Source: Sporothrix humicola
Lineage: Eukaryota > Ascomycota > Sordariomycetes > Ophiostomatales > Ophiostomataceae
Length of the DNA stretch: 64,000 nt
Assembly (NCBI GenBank): GCA_021396245.1
Contig: WNYE01000126.1
Location: 1-64,000 of the forward strand
Direction: 5' to 3'
The notes beneath the pieces were generated by a model. That model was not told the DNA's origin and made no database searches. It saw only the letters and a program-made list of their open reading frames with translations. Shown one piece after another: positions 42,178 through 53,143 of the stretch. The position numbers were made by a program, and so were the translations under genes. Numbering within the stretch: the stretch's first letter is position 1; every line of letters starts with the position of its first letter.

Positions 42178-43537
42178 ATGGTGTCCCTGTGGCCTTGGAA
42201 GGTATGGTTTTGTGATGTGATCTTGTCCGAAGCCGTCGGAGTTCAATTGACTGACAATGATCTTCTCTCACAAATATAGAGGCGCGATGACTCCTCAGCA
42301 TCGTTTGAAAAGGTCCTCTCAGCACTTGCCACGAAGATCGCCAATACACAAGCGAAACTCGACCGCACGCGAGCAACGTCAAGGCGTGCACGTGTGCTCT
42401 GCACACTCTACATGACCTTTGGCTACCTCGTGTACGCTATTGTGCTTGTGCTCGTTGTCGGATGGAAGAATATGGGGCCCTGGGAGTGGTCTGGTCTGGC
42501 CGGAGGGCCTATCCTGTGCGTCGACCTTAATAGATCCCCCCAACTCTGCCATACCTCACAGTTACTGACTGGTCAATTATTGCAGAATCTACGCCACCCG
42601 AAAGGCACTCGCGGCCGTCTACAACTTCCGAATCGACTCTCTCTCTAACAAACTAAAGGAGCAGCAGGATGAGCGTGCCAAGACGATCCAGAAGCTCAAG
42701 GACGCCACCAAATACGACTCGACCCTCCAACTGCTCGAAAAGTACGGCGGCGCCGAGAACAAGCCCGGCAAGGGCAAGGGCGGCGAAAACAACGGACAGC
42801 AGGACGTGAAGAAAGCTGGCCCCGGAGGAAGAGGGCCTAAGGACGGCGGGAACCCGGCGACACCGATCCGGACGCGCCTGCCACCTCCGCCTACCGCAAA
42901 CATTCAGCATGGCGGCAACGCACAGACTCAGACTCCGTTGTCAAAGCAGGGCACGCCTCGTTCTAGCGACACATCCATTGTGTCTACTGCAGGCTCGCCA
43001 GCCGGTGTTACAGATCTCAGCGCCTCGGCTGAGTTTGCGCCTAACGCCTTTGGGCCGGACGATGCTCCAGCCCCTGCTCTAGCTCTCCCGCCCCAGGTCA
43101 CTGGTGGTCAATACGCTACCGCCACACCCGGCGGTGCCGCCTATGGCGAGTCTCACTGGTACGACCGCATTCTTGATGCCCTGATGGGCGACGACGAAAC
43201 CGCCGCCAAGAACCGGTTCGTGCTCATCTGCAGCTCGTGCCGCCTTGTCAACGGACAGGCACCACCTGGCACAAAGAGCCTCGCAGAGGTTGGCAGCTGG
43301 CGTTGTATGGGCTGTGGTGCTCTCAACGGCGAAGCTACCAAAGCCAAGAAGATTGTCAGCGAGATGATGCAGCGCAAAGTCACAGAGGTTGCCGACAGCG
43401 AGGCCGAGAGCGATAGCAGCGAGGCCGAGGTCGAGCCGGAGACTATCGACGTAAAGGAGGAGGAGGACCTTGTTGCCACAGGCGAGGACAGCGCCGAAAG
43501 CAAGAACGTCCGTAAACGGGGCAAGAAGACGAAATAA
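42178..43537 (+). CDS. Lunapark-family ER three-way-junction protein
   Basis: There are three exons, 42178-42201 (MVSLWPWK), 42280-42515 and 42586-43537. The introns are 78 and 70 nt, both GT-AG. The product is 403 aa. The protein stabilises tubular ER junctions. Features in order are the short N terminus, a coiled segment, two hydrophobic hairpin segments (about 47-70 and 80-98), and a second coiled coil (105-140). A basic/Pro-rich linker follows, then the lunapark zinc ribbon with C302, C305, C327 and C330 in CSSC and CMGC pairs. An acidic tail ends in a Lys-rich stretch. Both termini should be cytosolic, as known for the family. It is divergent to the golgin gene. Confidence 0.93.
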
Positions 43538-44163
43538 TCGCTGGTAGGGTATACAGCATTGGGGTATGGAGTAACGGTTGAGGGTGTCTATTCAATGGTG
43601 CTGGTTAACGACATAGCGTCCAGGGCTACAATCTGCATAGTTCTTTTGTTGCTTCGGTTTTATTTAATCAACTTGTATAAACTATAGCACATGTTCCGCG
43701 ATGGTCGATCGTGAGTGGTATCGTACAGAATGAGGTGAGAGATAAAGGTTATGTGCATAAGGCAGATGTGTCTCTTTATTGAATTATGCCAGACAATTGC
43801 AAAACGAAAATGACTCGGAGTTGTGAGAATCGGACCTCCCGATTGTGTTGCGCCGATAAACTAAATACATCCAAACTGAAATGCAGACATGTCCAAAAAT
43901 TGATTAAAGAACGCCGTGTACAGTTCATAAAACTCCAAAGAATGCGCTCTGGAGCGAACTATTCTCGTGTCTTTCCGGCCCATTTGGTATCATAACGCCA
44001 TAAATATTGTGTACAAGAATTTCAACAAAAGACAAAGATTGGGTGAAAAATTAGGGCGGAGTAGACAGACGGAGATGACATACGGCTCGAGTGTGAGGAA
44101 CGGAAGAGAAGAGGTACGTAAAAAAAGGAGAATAGAAAAACATTGGGGGTAGGGCCGAGGTTC
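43538..44163. other. Convergent 3' spacer
   Basis: These 626 AT-rich bases lie between the 3' ends of lunapark (+) and the bHLH gene (-). Short open frames have no coding character. Confidence 0.6.
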
Positions 44164-45313
44164 TCAGCACCACACGCCGTTCTGGCCTCCACGGCTCATG
44201 ACAAGCATCTCATAGCCGTCAACTTTGCCGCGCAAATTTGAGTTCTCGCGGGCCAGTGCCTCGTTACGGCGCTCCAGGTGTGCAATGTACTCGGTGGCCT
44301 TGCTCAAAATCGTAGCCTTGTTCAACTTATGAGCCGGGGTCAGGCCGCCAAGATCCTCGCCGTCGATACCAGCTTCACCGAACGCGGGAAGCATATTATC
44401 ATTGTCCTCGTCCTCCGACCCGCCCGTGGAGTCGTTGCGGCGTGCCGCAACCCGCAGCGAGGGGACAGAGTCACGGAGTGCAAGGATCTTATCGTTGAGG
44501 TTGGTGCGGTAGCGCTTCTCAATCAGGTTGTGAGCAGTCTTCTTGGGCGGTTGGCCCGAAGTGGCCGCCTGCTTCTGCTGGGTTGCGGCAGGAGACGAAG
44601 GAGAGCGCGGCGACCGAGACTGGGACGAGGCAGCACTGGACGACTTGCGCTTCAGGCTATTGCTGGCAGTCGTTGTAGAGCCATTACGTGAGCTGGAGGT
44701 AGACTTGCGCACAGAATAGCGGCGGTCACGGGCCGGCATAGCGATGGGCTTCATGGCGACGTCTGGTGCGGATGGAGATGAAGAGACAAAAGCTTCCTGC
44801 TCGTCCTCGTCTTCCTCCTGCTTCTGCGCCGGTGCTGACAGGCCGAGATCCTCGGCACCGGTGCTGTTGGAGAGCTGAAGCGGGTTAATGGCAGGGCTCA
44901 CGGAGAGATCCCGGCCGAGTGTTGGGAAGGTAGTGGCAAAGAGCATGGGACTATTGCCGGGCTCGGGCTTGATGAAGGTAAACTCGTCGGCCTCGGGTGA
45001 CTCCAGTTTATTCCAAGAGTCGAACTCGTCAGCCGGGGAGGAGAGTGTGAAGGGATTCGCCGTCGTGGGTGAGACTGGCGAGCCAAGGGAGAGGGGTGAG
45101 TCGGCACTGAAGTCTGTGCTGTAGTTGTTGTTGGTGAAGTTGTTGTTGTTGCAGTTGCAGCTGGAGTTGGAGTTGCTGCTGTTGTTGTAGCTTTTGCGTT
45201 TGTTCTCTCTGGAGCTTTTGTTGTTGCTGTTGGCGGTTCTGTAGCTGCATCTTCATAGGAAAAGTAAACGCAGCAGAGGACGGCAACGAAGAGATGGGCT
45301 GACAGACGTCCAT
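44164..45313 (-). CDS. SREBP-type bHLH transcription factor (frame break near 5' end)
   Basis: The continuous frame 44164-44946 gives 260 aa. Its bHLH domain has the basic region HNLIEKRYR (139-147), where Tyr146 is the SREBP-class substitution. The loop is long and acidic (about 168-205) and helix 2 (KLNKATILSKATEYIAHLE) runs into a leucine-type coil. There is no membrane segment, so it resembles small fungal SREBP-like factors such as SrbB rather than the membrane-bound type. The frame stays open, Asn/Ser-rich, up to 45252 but without an ATG. The first ATG after a TATA-like site is at 45313 (MDVCQPISS), in another frame that becomes Gln-rich. The shift falls in a CAA/CAG repeat. Only a non-consensus 43-nt intron or an indel would join them. 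The exact N terminus is unresolved. Confidence 0.75.
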
Positions 45314-45507
45314 GACTGCGGGTGGACGGCTGGCACGAGGGTGGCGTTGGGTGGGCAGGGGGGGTGTAAGTGTGTTTTGAAAGGATGTGCGAGTGTGAAC
45401 TGACACAGTATGGTCAGAGCCTTGGGCTAGGGATTTGGTGATCTTGTGAAGTTGGTGGTCGAAGGTGGCACGACTGTCCAAAGCAAAGAAGGGCATCGTG
45501 GGCATTT

Positions 45508-45517
45508 CATATAAGTA
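45508..45517 (-). promoter_or_regulatory. Candidate TATA element of the bHLH gene
   Basis: The minus strand reads CTTATATGAA about 200 nt upstream of the ATG at 45313. It supports 45313 as the first ATG of the transcript. It is the same 10-mer as upstream of the 2059-3648 gene. Confidence 0.35.
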
Positions 45518-47801
45518 CGCAGAGGGAAGGCGCGAGGCACGCCCCTGCCATTTGTGTGCCAACAGCTTGTGCCTGCAGTTCCAGTCGAGCGGCGGCCAGC
45601 CGTTTGCCGGCCCACATGAGGCTTGACCGGAGCATTTTTCAGTGCGAGTAAACGTCAGTCTGACTCCTCGATGTGCTGTTTGGTGCTCCGGTCCCGTTTT
45701 GTCCCTGATTCTTGCCTGAGGCGTTACGTCGTGTGGGTGGATGAGTGAGGGCTCTGCATCTCAGGACAAAAAAGAGTGAGCGCGCAATGCGCCGGAGAAG
45801 CGTGTTAGTGGGGGAAGGAGCCCATAATGTGCGCCAGGCCAGGGCCAGACCCACCTGTCCGGGCTGCGGTGGGCATATGCGCAAAACCGAACCATCGAAA
45901 TCTCCTGTCTTACGATAGTGGGTGGGACAGCGTGCCTAGAACGGTACAAGGAAACAATGGCTGCCAGTAACAGCAGGTGCGGGTGGCCAGGCGCGGTTCC
46001 TGTTAGGGAAAGACCCAACAGGCAGGTTGCGCGGAGGCTGCCGCCTGCCAGTGGTGGCACGCTTTTATGGGCGGTTGAGACTAGAACCACAATGTGCCCA
46101 AGGTGGAATGGACGCGGAAAGACACATCTTGAAGCGATGTCAAGCATCTATGATCTCGCAGACACTTTACGGGGATAGTATTACCCTACGGCCAGCCCAG
46201 CTGGGCATGCAAGGATGCAGGCGCAACAACAGCCATTTTCACATCCTTTGCGGCGCCTGTAAAATCACTTGTTCGTTGTTTGTTCTTTCTCTAACGTCCT
46301 ATGCCCTGGATCTGGACCCGCTCCTCCTTCCTCGGTCGGCCTCGCAAAAGCCTGTGATCACAACGGTGAAACCCCCGTCCAATGGCACTGTTTAGCGTGC
46401 CTTCCAATGCGGGAATTCGAGGCACAATGTGCCCATTAAACAAGCCTCGACTCACAGCGATCTCGATACTGGGTATTGATGCATTCCCAACGATTTACGT
46501 TGGTCCGTATTCGTTTACAGAACAGAATATGCGGCCTTCACTCATCTCATACAGCTCACTGTTGTATGAAAATGAGGTGAGAGCCAATTGTGACACTCGT
46601 GATGTGAATTAGTTCGAACGTGGATGTCGTAATGAAAACACATGGAAGGTCGTAAATACGGCAGGAACGGCAGCAGCAGACAGTGGCTCCTTCCGAACAT
46701 GCTCGAAACAGCAGCACATCCATCACTCGACGGTGTCTGTGGCAGATTGGAGAATGTTTATGTGTCACGGGATATGGCCAAGATCGCGGCCAAAAAGGAC
46801 CCTAGAAGTCGCCGTTTGTGATGATCACCACCACGTAAAACATTGCCAAACAAATCCCCAAGTCCCCGCCAAATCCCGGGAAGCAAGATGCTGCAAGCGT
46901 GGTTATTGTTCCGTAGAAAAAGTGCCTGATTTAGCCAAAGCCGTCCAGTCAAGAATGGGGAAAATCAAAAGCCCTCTTATTCAAAGGAGAAGCTGAAAAG
47001 CCATCTGACGGTGAGCGAGTAAGAACGGAATGAAAACCCTCAAGAGAAATAAAAATGCAAATAAGAAAACCGCTAAAACAGCCAAAGAAGGATTAGAAGT
47101 GAGGTTCGTGTCAGATATTTTCTCCGCCAGACTGCTTGTAAGTCGGAAAAGTGCACCACGCCGAGACTTCTCCAACAACGTGCGCTGGACCCACAGCACC
47201 TTCTGGGCCCAATCACAAGCCGCACCGCAAAAATGGCCTGATCTCATCAGTCGTTCTTTCTCCTTTCCACTTTTGTCGCCTCTTTCCCTCTCATGGGTCG
47301 TTTTCTCGGAACTGGCCGGCTGCCATCATCGTATTCACTGCCCGGTTGTTCGCGATGCCTTTTCTCGCCATTTGCCCTGGACTCGGTATCAATTTCTGTG
47401 TTGCTTTAGATATTTTCTTTCTCGGTCTTTCGCTCCACCGAAGGTTTTACGAAAATGAATGCAAATGCATGATCCATATTGCGGTTGCCCGACTAAGGAT
47501 TTACCAGATCGGGCCAGTGCTGGTTTCGTTTTCGCGTCGCTGATTGGACGACGTGACATCACGAAAACATTCTGCGGCTTCGCCTTACTTCTGATCGTCT
47601 TTCAAATGGTCTGCAAGCCTGGTATTATTATTTCAGTCTGAAAGGCAACCTAGTGGTTTCTTTTTGCTCTGGCATTCGGTACTCCAGACAATGACAAAGC
47701 CAGTGCCCTTGAGCACCCCATGACTTTTTCTCCGTGAGACTGTTTGAGCAGCTTCATTCTGGTCTTACCGTTGTTGCTGTCTTACACTCTCCAATCGGCC
47801 C
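45518..47801. other. 2.3-kb intergenic, no gene recognised
   Basis: The region covers upstream DNA of the bHLH gene and the 3' flank of the AA8 gene. Short open frames on both strands look random. No repeats or RNA genes were recognised. Confidence 0.55.
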
Positions 47802-49103
47802 TTAGTCCTCATCTTCGTCGCCACCGAAGCCGCCGCCAAACCCACCGCCAAACCCACCGCCGAAACCGCTTCCACCCCCACGGCCGCTTCCAAACCCACC
47901 ACCAGAGCTGCCGCCACCGCCAAAACCGCCAAGACCGCCGCCGTTACCGTTGCCGCTACCGCTGCTGCCGCCACCAAAGCCGCCAAAGCCGCCGCTACCA
48001 CTACCGAATCCGCCACCATAGCCCGTGTTGCCATCATCGTCACCGTCATCGTCACCATCACCGCCGCCATAGGCAGGCACCGTGCAAGACCGACCGCCGC
48101 CGAAGCCGCCAAAGCCACCGAAGCCACCCCGGCTGCACGGGCTAGGCGTAGGTGTGGGCTGGAAGCCACCGCGCGGAGTTGAGGTCACTGTCACAGTCAC
48201 AGTGATGCCGGTAGGGCGGGAAGGTGTGCCGACAATTGTGGTGGGCGGATAACTGGCCTCAATAGTGGTACGGCCAATCGACGTCTGAGCAGGCTGGCCG
48301 GGAGCCGTCTGTGGGAGGCCAATGGTGGTCGTGGGGATGTTCTGGGGGAGGGTCGGCACCGGAATATCCGCAGACGAGGCCCCTCCGCCACCATTGCCGC
48401 TGTCATTACCGTCGCCGGCCGAAGGGTTACTCGACAGGTACAGAATGTAGCGCTTGAAAGTGTTGGAGTCAACCTTGCCAACGCTAAAGTCATGCTGCAC
48501 GACGCCCTTCTCGGTGTGCACAGCAATGGTGCTCAGGTTGCTACTAGGTGTCGTCGGTGCCGTCTTGCTCGTAGCAAAGCCGATCTTGTTGATGCCGTTG
48601 GGGTTGATCGACGTATTGTTTGTTCCCCAGTTGCTGCAACCGTGACAAACAGCGTCCACTGTCCAGTGCGTGGCGTTCTTGACCGTGTTGAGCACGTCGT
48701 ATGAGGAACCGCTGTACGCCGTGGGAGGAGTATGGCCGGCTGCCCAGCGGGACGATGCCACACCCTTGTCGCCATTGACCCAGACCAGACCGAGCGGGTT
48801 CTGGACCATGGAGCCACCAAAGCCCAACCCGGCCCAACCGACGGCTGCGGGCGCGACAACCTGTATGAGCGTGTCGAACGGTGCCTTCTGTACCTCTGGG
48901 ATGGCAAAGCGGAACACGGTGCCTGATGTGGCGGCTGTGAACTCGGAGTAGCAGACGGTGGCACCAAGGGAGTTATCACAGTACTTTGCTGTCTTGGGGG
49001 CCGGGGGAGCTTGGCGCCGGTCGTGGATGGCAGCAGCCGATGCCAAGGTGGCTTGGCTTGCAAGTGCAAGCGCCGCCAAGTTGGCGACGTTGATGTGTCC
49101 CAT
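47802..49103 (-). CDS. Secreted AA8/DOMON cytochrome-like protein with Gly-rich acidic tail
   Basis: The product is 433 aa from the ATG at 49103 (MGHINVANL); an in-frame ATG 72 codons upstream gives a poor N terminus. A signal peptide runs to about residue 24, with an RR processing site at 29-30. Residues 38-215 match the DOMON heme domain of cellobiose dehydrogenase (AA8). They include the early Cys pair, the WAGLGFGGSMVQNPL segment with M99 as probable heme ligand, a CHGC pair, and H204 in VVQHDFSVGK as the likely second ligand. A Ser/Pro linker follows. The C-terminal about 110 residues are almost all Gly/Phe/Ser with an acidic D/G patch and end in DEDED. There is no flavin domain, CBM or GPI signal. 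It is probably an extracellular electron-transfer protein; the redox partner is unknown. Confidence 0.85.
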   Translation of the reverse strand: MGHINVANLAALALASQATLASAAAIHDRRQAPPAPKTAKYCDNSLGATVCYSEFTAATSGTVFRFAIPEVQKAPFDTLIQVVAPAAVGWAGLGFGGSMVQNPLGLVWVNGDKGVASSRWAAGHTPPTAYSGSSYDVLNTVKNATHWTVDAVCHGCSNWGTNNTSINPNGINKIGFATSKTAPTTPSSNLSTIAVHTEKGVVQHDFSVGKVDSNTFKRYILYLSSNPSAGDGNDSGNGGGGASSADIPVPTLPQNIPTTTIGLPQTAPGQPAQTSIGRTTIEASYPPTTIVGTPSRPTGITVTVTVTSTPRGGFQPTPTPSPCSRGGFGGFGGFGGGRSCTVPAYGGGDGDDDGDDDGNTGYGGGFGSGSGGFGGFGGGSSGSGNGNGGGLGGFGGGGSSGGGFGSGRGGGSGFGGGFGGGFGGGFGGDEDED

Positions 49104-50521
49104 GTTGGCTGTCGAAGAGTAAGCAGGGCTGTCGGTGTGCGGTCTACTCGCAACTTTGACTAGCTGTTTGTAGGTAACCAGGACTTGGAAATAGGTAAAG
49201 AAGAAGGAGGAGAGAGAGAAGAAGTAGAAGAAAGACAACAGGAGAAAGCACCACGAATATACCCTCCGTGTCAACACGCCTATTTCTTCCTTCTCCCAGC
49301 CTTGGCTTGGTGTTGACACCTTCTTTGCTTGACTCCTAGCAGCCGAAAGTCGAGGCCTTGAAGGGCGGCAAGAGAGTGCTGAGAGTGCTCATATTGCACC
49401 TTGCTCAGGCACATATTGCGTCAAGAGGCGGCGAATATGAAGCTGACGTGTTATAAAGCGCATCCATATGTCCTTCTTCTGCTGTTTGCACGGCACCTCC
49501 TGCTCGAGCTTGCCTTGGTCCATCTCCACGCAACTTCTGCCGAGCAGACCGTCCATTGCGTTTATTTTCTTTATTCCATTAACCCATCTCCTTATGGTAT
49601 TCGAGGACCTCCACATTGACCTTTTACTTCCTTTTTTATTGGAATTGTTGCTCAAAGGAAGTGTCTTTTGCTTCAGGTGTTGCCATTTTTTACCATACCA
49701 TTGCCAAATGGTCGACTTCTATTTACATGTCTTAATGAAGCAACGAAGGTGAATTGATGAGCTTGGCTGGGCCCTTAGACGACGGCCAATCGGGACAGTT
49801 GAATTTGCAAAATTGCCGAGTTCGTCTAAAGTAGCCAAGAGATTCAGCGAAGGGACGAACAGGACGGCCTGCATTGCTGTCATCAAAGTTGCTGATTGCC
49901 CCTGCTTTGTTTGGTCACAACGGAACATAGCTTAATTCGTCCCCGCCTTCCGTGCTTGATTTTTCCCGTGCTATCCCAGTACAAAAAGCTTTGCCTGTGG
50001 AAGGATGTGTTTGTTCAGAGGCCTTTGCGTCGTTTGAATTCTACTCGGCGGGACATAGATTGAAACGATTCGGCTGATCGGGTGATCGATCTATCCAAGA
50101 ATGTTTCTATTGCAAACGTGTATTGGAAAGTTTTATGATAACTGATTTTCTGTGGCCTGAAAGAGGCTCCAAATATGCCGCCCGGTCTACCATGGCTATT
50201 TCAGGCATAATAGGAGCGGCAAAAGGGGGAAATAAGACAGGCAATAAACACCAGCCGGCCAACGAGCATTTTTGCTGACACAACGAAAGCTTTGCAGTGA
50301 AAAGATAAATCCCACTGAGAATAAAGCAACCAAGAGCCAACGTTACAAAACAATAACATTTGATCACGGAGGCGGGATTTTGGCAGAAGGTGACGGCCAA
50401 GCTGCAACAACTACCTGAACGGCAGCCCAGAACTTTCCGCCGTCCGGCGGCTTAATTACTTGCCGTTGTGAAAGGCTTTTCGAGTAACATGCCAAGGCTC
50501 GCCTCTGCAAGGCAAGTTGAT
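49104..50521. other. Intergenic, promoter of AA8 gene and 3' flank of esterase
   Basis: The part near 49104 is the CT-rich (minus strand) leader of the AA8 protein. No gene is seen in the rest. Confidence 0.6.
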
Positions 50522-51355
50522 CTACTTGGGGATTGGGTGGGAATGGATGAGATGGGTAGTGGTTGTCTGTTCATCAAAAAGATGGCTTTTAAGAAAGGCG
50601 ACAACGTCGTCTATGCCAGTGGGCGCGTTGAACCAATGCCCACCGTCCGGGTACTCTTTCCAGGTCACCTGGGCTCCAAAGCGTGTCATGGTATCTCTCA
50701 ATGAGCGCCCCGTATCAATAGGCACGATATCGTCGTCGATGCAATGCTCAAGCAGCATTGGTGTGTTGCGGAGGACATCGCTGTTGTTAGCCGCACCGGG
50801 TAAGTTGAGGATTTTGCGCAGCTCCTCGAGTGGTCGGCCGACGTATGGGCACCGAGATGAAAAAGTCATAAGCGCCGCGAGTCTGTTTGGCTTGTAGTTC
50901 GCGGCGATGATTGAGCCCGGTACCGGCGGTGGAATGGCGAGGTTGAACATAACATGTGCACTCGTGGCACCGCCCATACTGATTCCGGCGAGAACCACTT
51001 TGTCCCACCGCCCCCCTAGTCGCTCTGCTTCTGCAGCAACGATGAGCTGGATTGCAGGGACGATTTCCTTCAGACCAGGCACCTGCAACTCCTCCCGAAG
51101 GGAAAAGTCGGCGGAGCTCCATGTGTCAAACCACTGGTGCATGTATCCGTTGCCGTTGGCACACCAGCGAATGGGTGCTTGTGGGAAGACCCATCGAAAT
51201 GAAGGAAATGCTCCATAGAGCGGATGATTGCCCGAACACAATGAGTAGCCAAGAGTCCTTGCAAAATTCTTCGCAGTGTCGCCGCGGCCGTGAAGGAAAA
51301 CAACGGTGTGTGTGTGTGGCGCTGAAGGCTCGATGATGATCGTGGGGAGCTCCAT
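50522..51355 (-). CDS. Phospholipase/carboxylesterase (acyl-protein-thioesterase-like)
   Basis: This is a serine hydrolase of the alpha/beta type, PF02230 group. It has 277 aa from the ATG at 51355 (MELPTIIIEPS); the in-frame ATG at 51574 adds 73 residues without family character. Motifs are VVFLHGRGDTAKNF near 18-31, which shapes the oxyanion hole, and the nucleophile S126 in GISMGG. The acid is in CIDDDIVP (207-209) and the His is H240 in GGHWF. Its length is slightly above the about 230 aa of typical thioesterases, owing to an insert at 60-100. There is no signal peptide, so it is probably cytosolic. The substrate could be an acyl-protein, a lysophospholipid or a small ester. Confidence 0.9.
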   Translation of the reverse strand: MELPTIIIEPSAPHTHTVVFLHGRGDTAKNFARTLGYSLCSGNHPLYGAFPSFRWVFPQAPIRWCANGNGYMHQWFDTWSSADFSLREELQVPGLKEIVPAIQLIVAAEAERLGGRWDKVVLAGISMGGATSAHVMFNLAIPPPVPGSIIAANYKPNRLAALMTFSSRCPYVGRPLEELRKILNLPGAANNSDVLRNTPMLLEHCIDDDIVPIDTGRSLRDTMTRFGAQVTWKEYPDGGHWFNAPTGIDDVVAFLKSHLFDEQTTTTHLIHSHPIPK

Positions 51356-53143
51356 GACTGAGGTGGGTTTGCTATGTTGCCCGTTGTACGTAGTAGATGT
51401 GTACTCTAGTAAAAGAGCCGTTTCGGTAGTAATTATATTTTTTTTGGCCGTGGATTCTGTTTTGGAAAGAACGAACATGGCGGGGACCTGGTTGTTGCCT
51501 AGCATCATTTCAAGATGCAATATTATGTCAGCATGGGGAAGTCCCAATGAGGCAAAAACCCCATTCTCTGTCAATATTTACGATGGTGTTTGTTAGTGTC
51601 TGTTGACATTTGGCGATGGGTTTCTGCATCCGTGCAAGATATTGTTTGTTGCCGAGAAAACAATTCAACAGGAAAATCACGCCGTCATGTATTGTTTTTT
51701 TATTTCTTTCGTTTTCTTTTTTTCCTTCATCCTTTTTTTTGTTTTTAAATATCCCGACGAATAAAATATAATAAAATGTTATCAGTTTAATTGACATTAA
51801 CCAAGAACAACAAGAGAAAAAAAGGGGGGGAGAGAGAGAAGAAAGCAGGTGGCAAAGGAATAACAGCATTCGTATTTCGTTCATAATATTAGATACCCGT
51901 CTAATGCCTTTTCTCAACCACACTCCACACCAACACTTCAACGTCCGGACAATTTACGGTGGGATATCCAACACCCCATTTCCCAGCCACCAACTCCACC
52001 ACTATGTAAATACTCCACATGCCAACAAGATCGCTTTCCTATTAGGGCAAATCTAACAAAACTGAACAGGGAGGATAACAAGATCTTATTTATCGACGAT
52101 TTCACACTTCCAGTATGGCACAAAAATCCTTCCACGACTCTTTTCTATTTTGTTTTCAGAGACAAGTGTCCATCTTCGTGTTGGATGAGTGGCGGGTCTG
52201 CGCAGCCACTACTTATCGGCCCCAAAATCTACCTTATCTTTCTCAGTGACATTTATGGCCAGGGTCGCATTGGCGATTATGTGTAAGCCGTGCGGTTTGC
52301 ACCGTACATACTGAGCGAGAAGGTGCAATTACAACGTTTGCCGTCAAGATAACGTTTCATGGGACAGATGCGGCGAGGAGGGGAAGACCATAAGAAAAGG
52401 CGGGCACGGCTTGGCGAATGATCGGCAGACACCGCTGTAACCTGGGGCCAGAACAAGTGCTTGTTTGCACTTCGCGCATGGCCTTGGACGGAGGATTTCT
52501 CTCAAACGGGAATAGGAGTAAAGGAAGATAGGAAAAGAAAAAAAGGGACCAAAGAACAGACAACAGAGAGAAGATACGAGGAAGATAATACTTGTGCGAG
52601 GAGAGGAAAGGCAAGAGATGTGGGTGCGGGGCGTGGAAGATCCTGTCCAGAAAAGGCAACCCACAGACTGAGAAACAGAACACAGAAAGCACAGGAATGG
52701 AAAGGAAAGGGCAAAAGACGGTATCGCTGGCAATACACCCGGCCGGGGCAGCAACGACCGACACTGCACGAAGCTGCACACCCGCGCCGTAATTTGCAAC
52801 GCAAGGATGGGGTATCGATCAAAGATTAGCACGGCCAGAGAGAGGATGCGCGAGAGGAGGTCAGAGGAGGGGAAGTGAGTGTTGCGCCGCTGGCCACAGT
52901 TGTGCTCCCATTTCCCGGGTTCGTGGTCAGATTGATGTGATATTGCTGTTCATGTGTTCGTGCAAGAAACAAAGAAACCAACATATTTGCGACTGTTGTG
53001 CCACCGTGACGACGCCAGCTGTGTCTTCGCGACAAAACGTCCATTAACAAAACATACACTGAACAAGTTAGCCCCTTTCTTCATCTACTTTCTTCTGTTC
53101 TATTTCACTTCCTCTTTTCGACTCCCCCCTCTTCCTTCTTGCA
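51356..53143. other. Divergent intergenic region between esterase and MFS gene
   Basis: This 1.8-kb spacer contains T-rich and A-rich tracts (51690-51830) and a purine-rich block (52520-52720). It ends in the CT-rich leader of the MFS transporter. No gene is supported. Confidence 0.6.

Noticed and set aside
52344..52832. 162-codon Phe/Ser/Cys-rich minus frame
   Set aside because: It lies antisense in the purine-rich promoter of the MFS gene and has no coding features.
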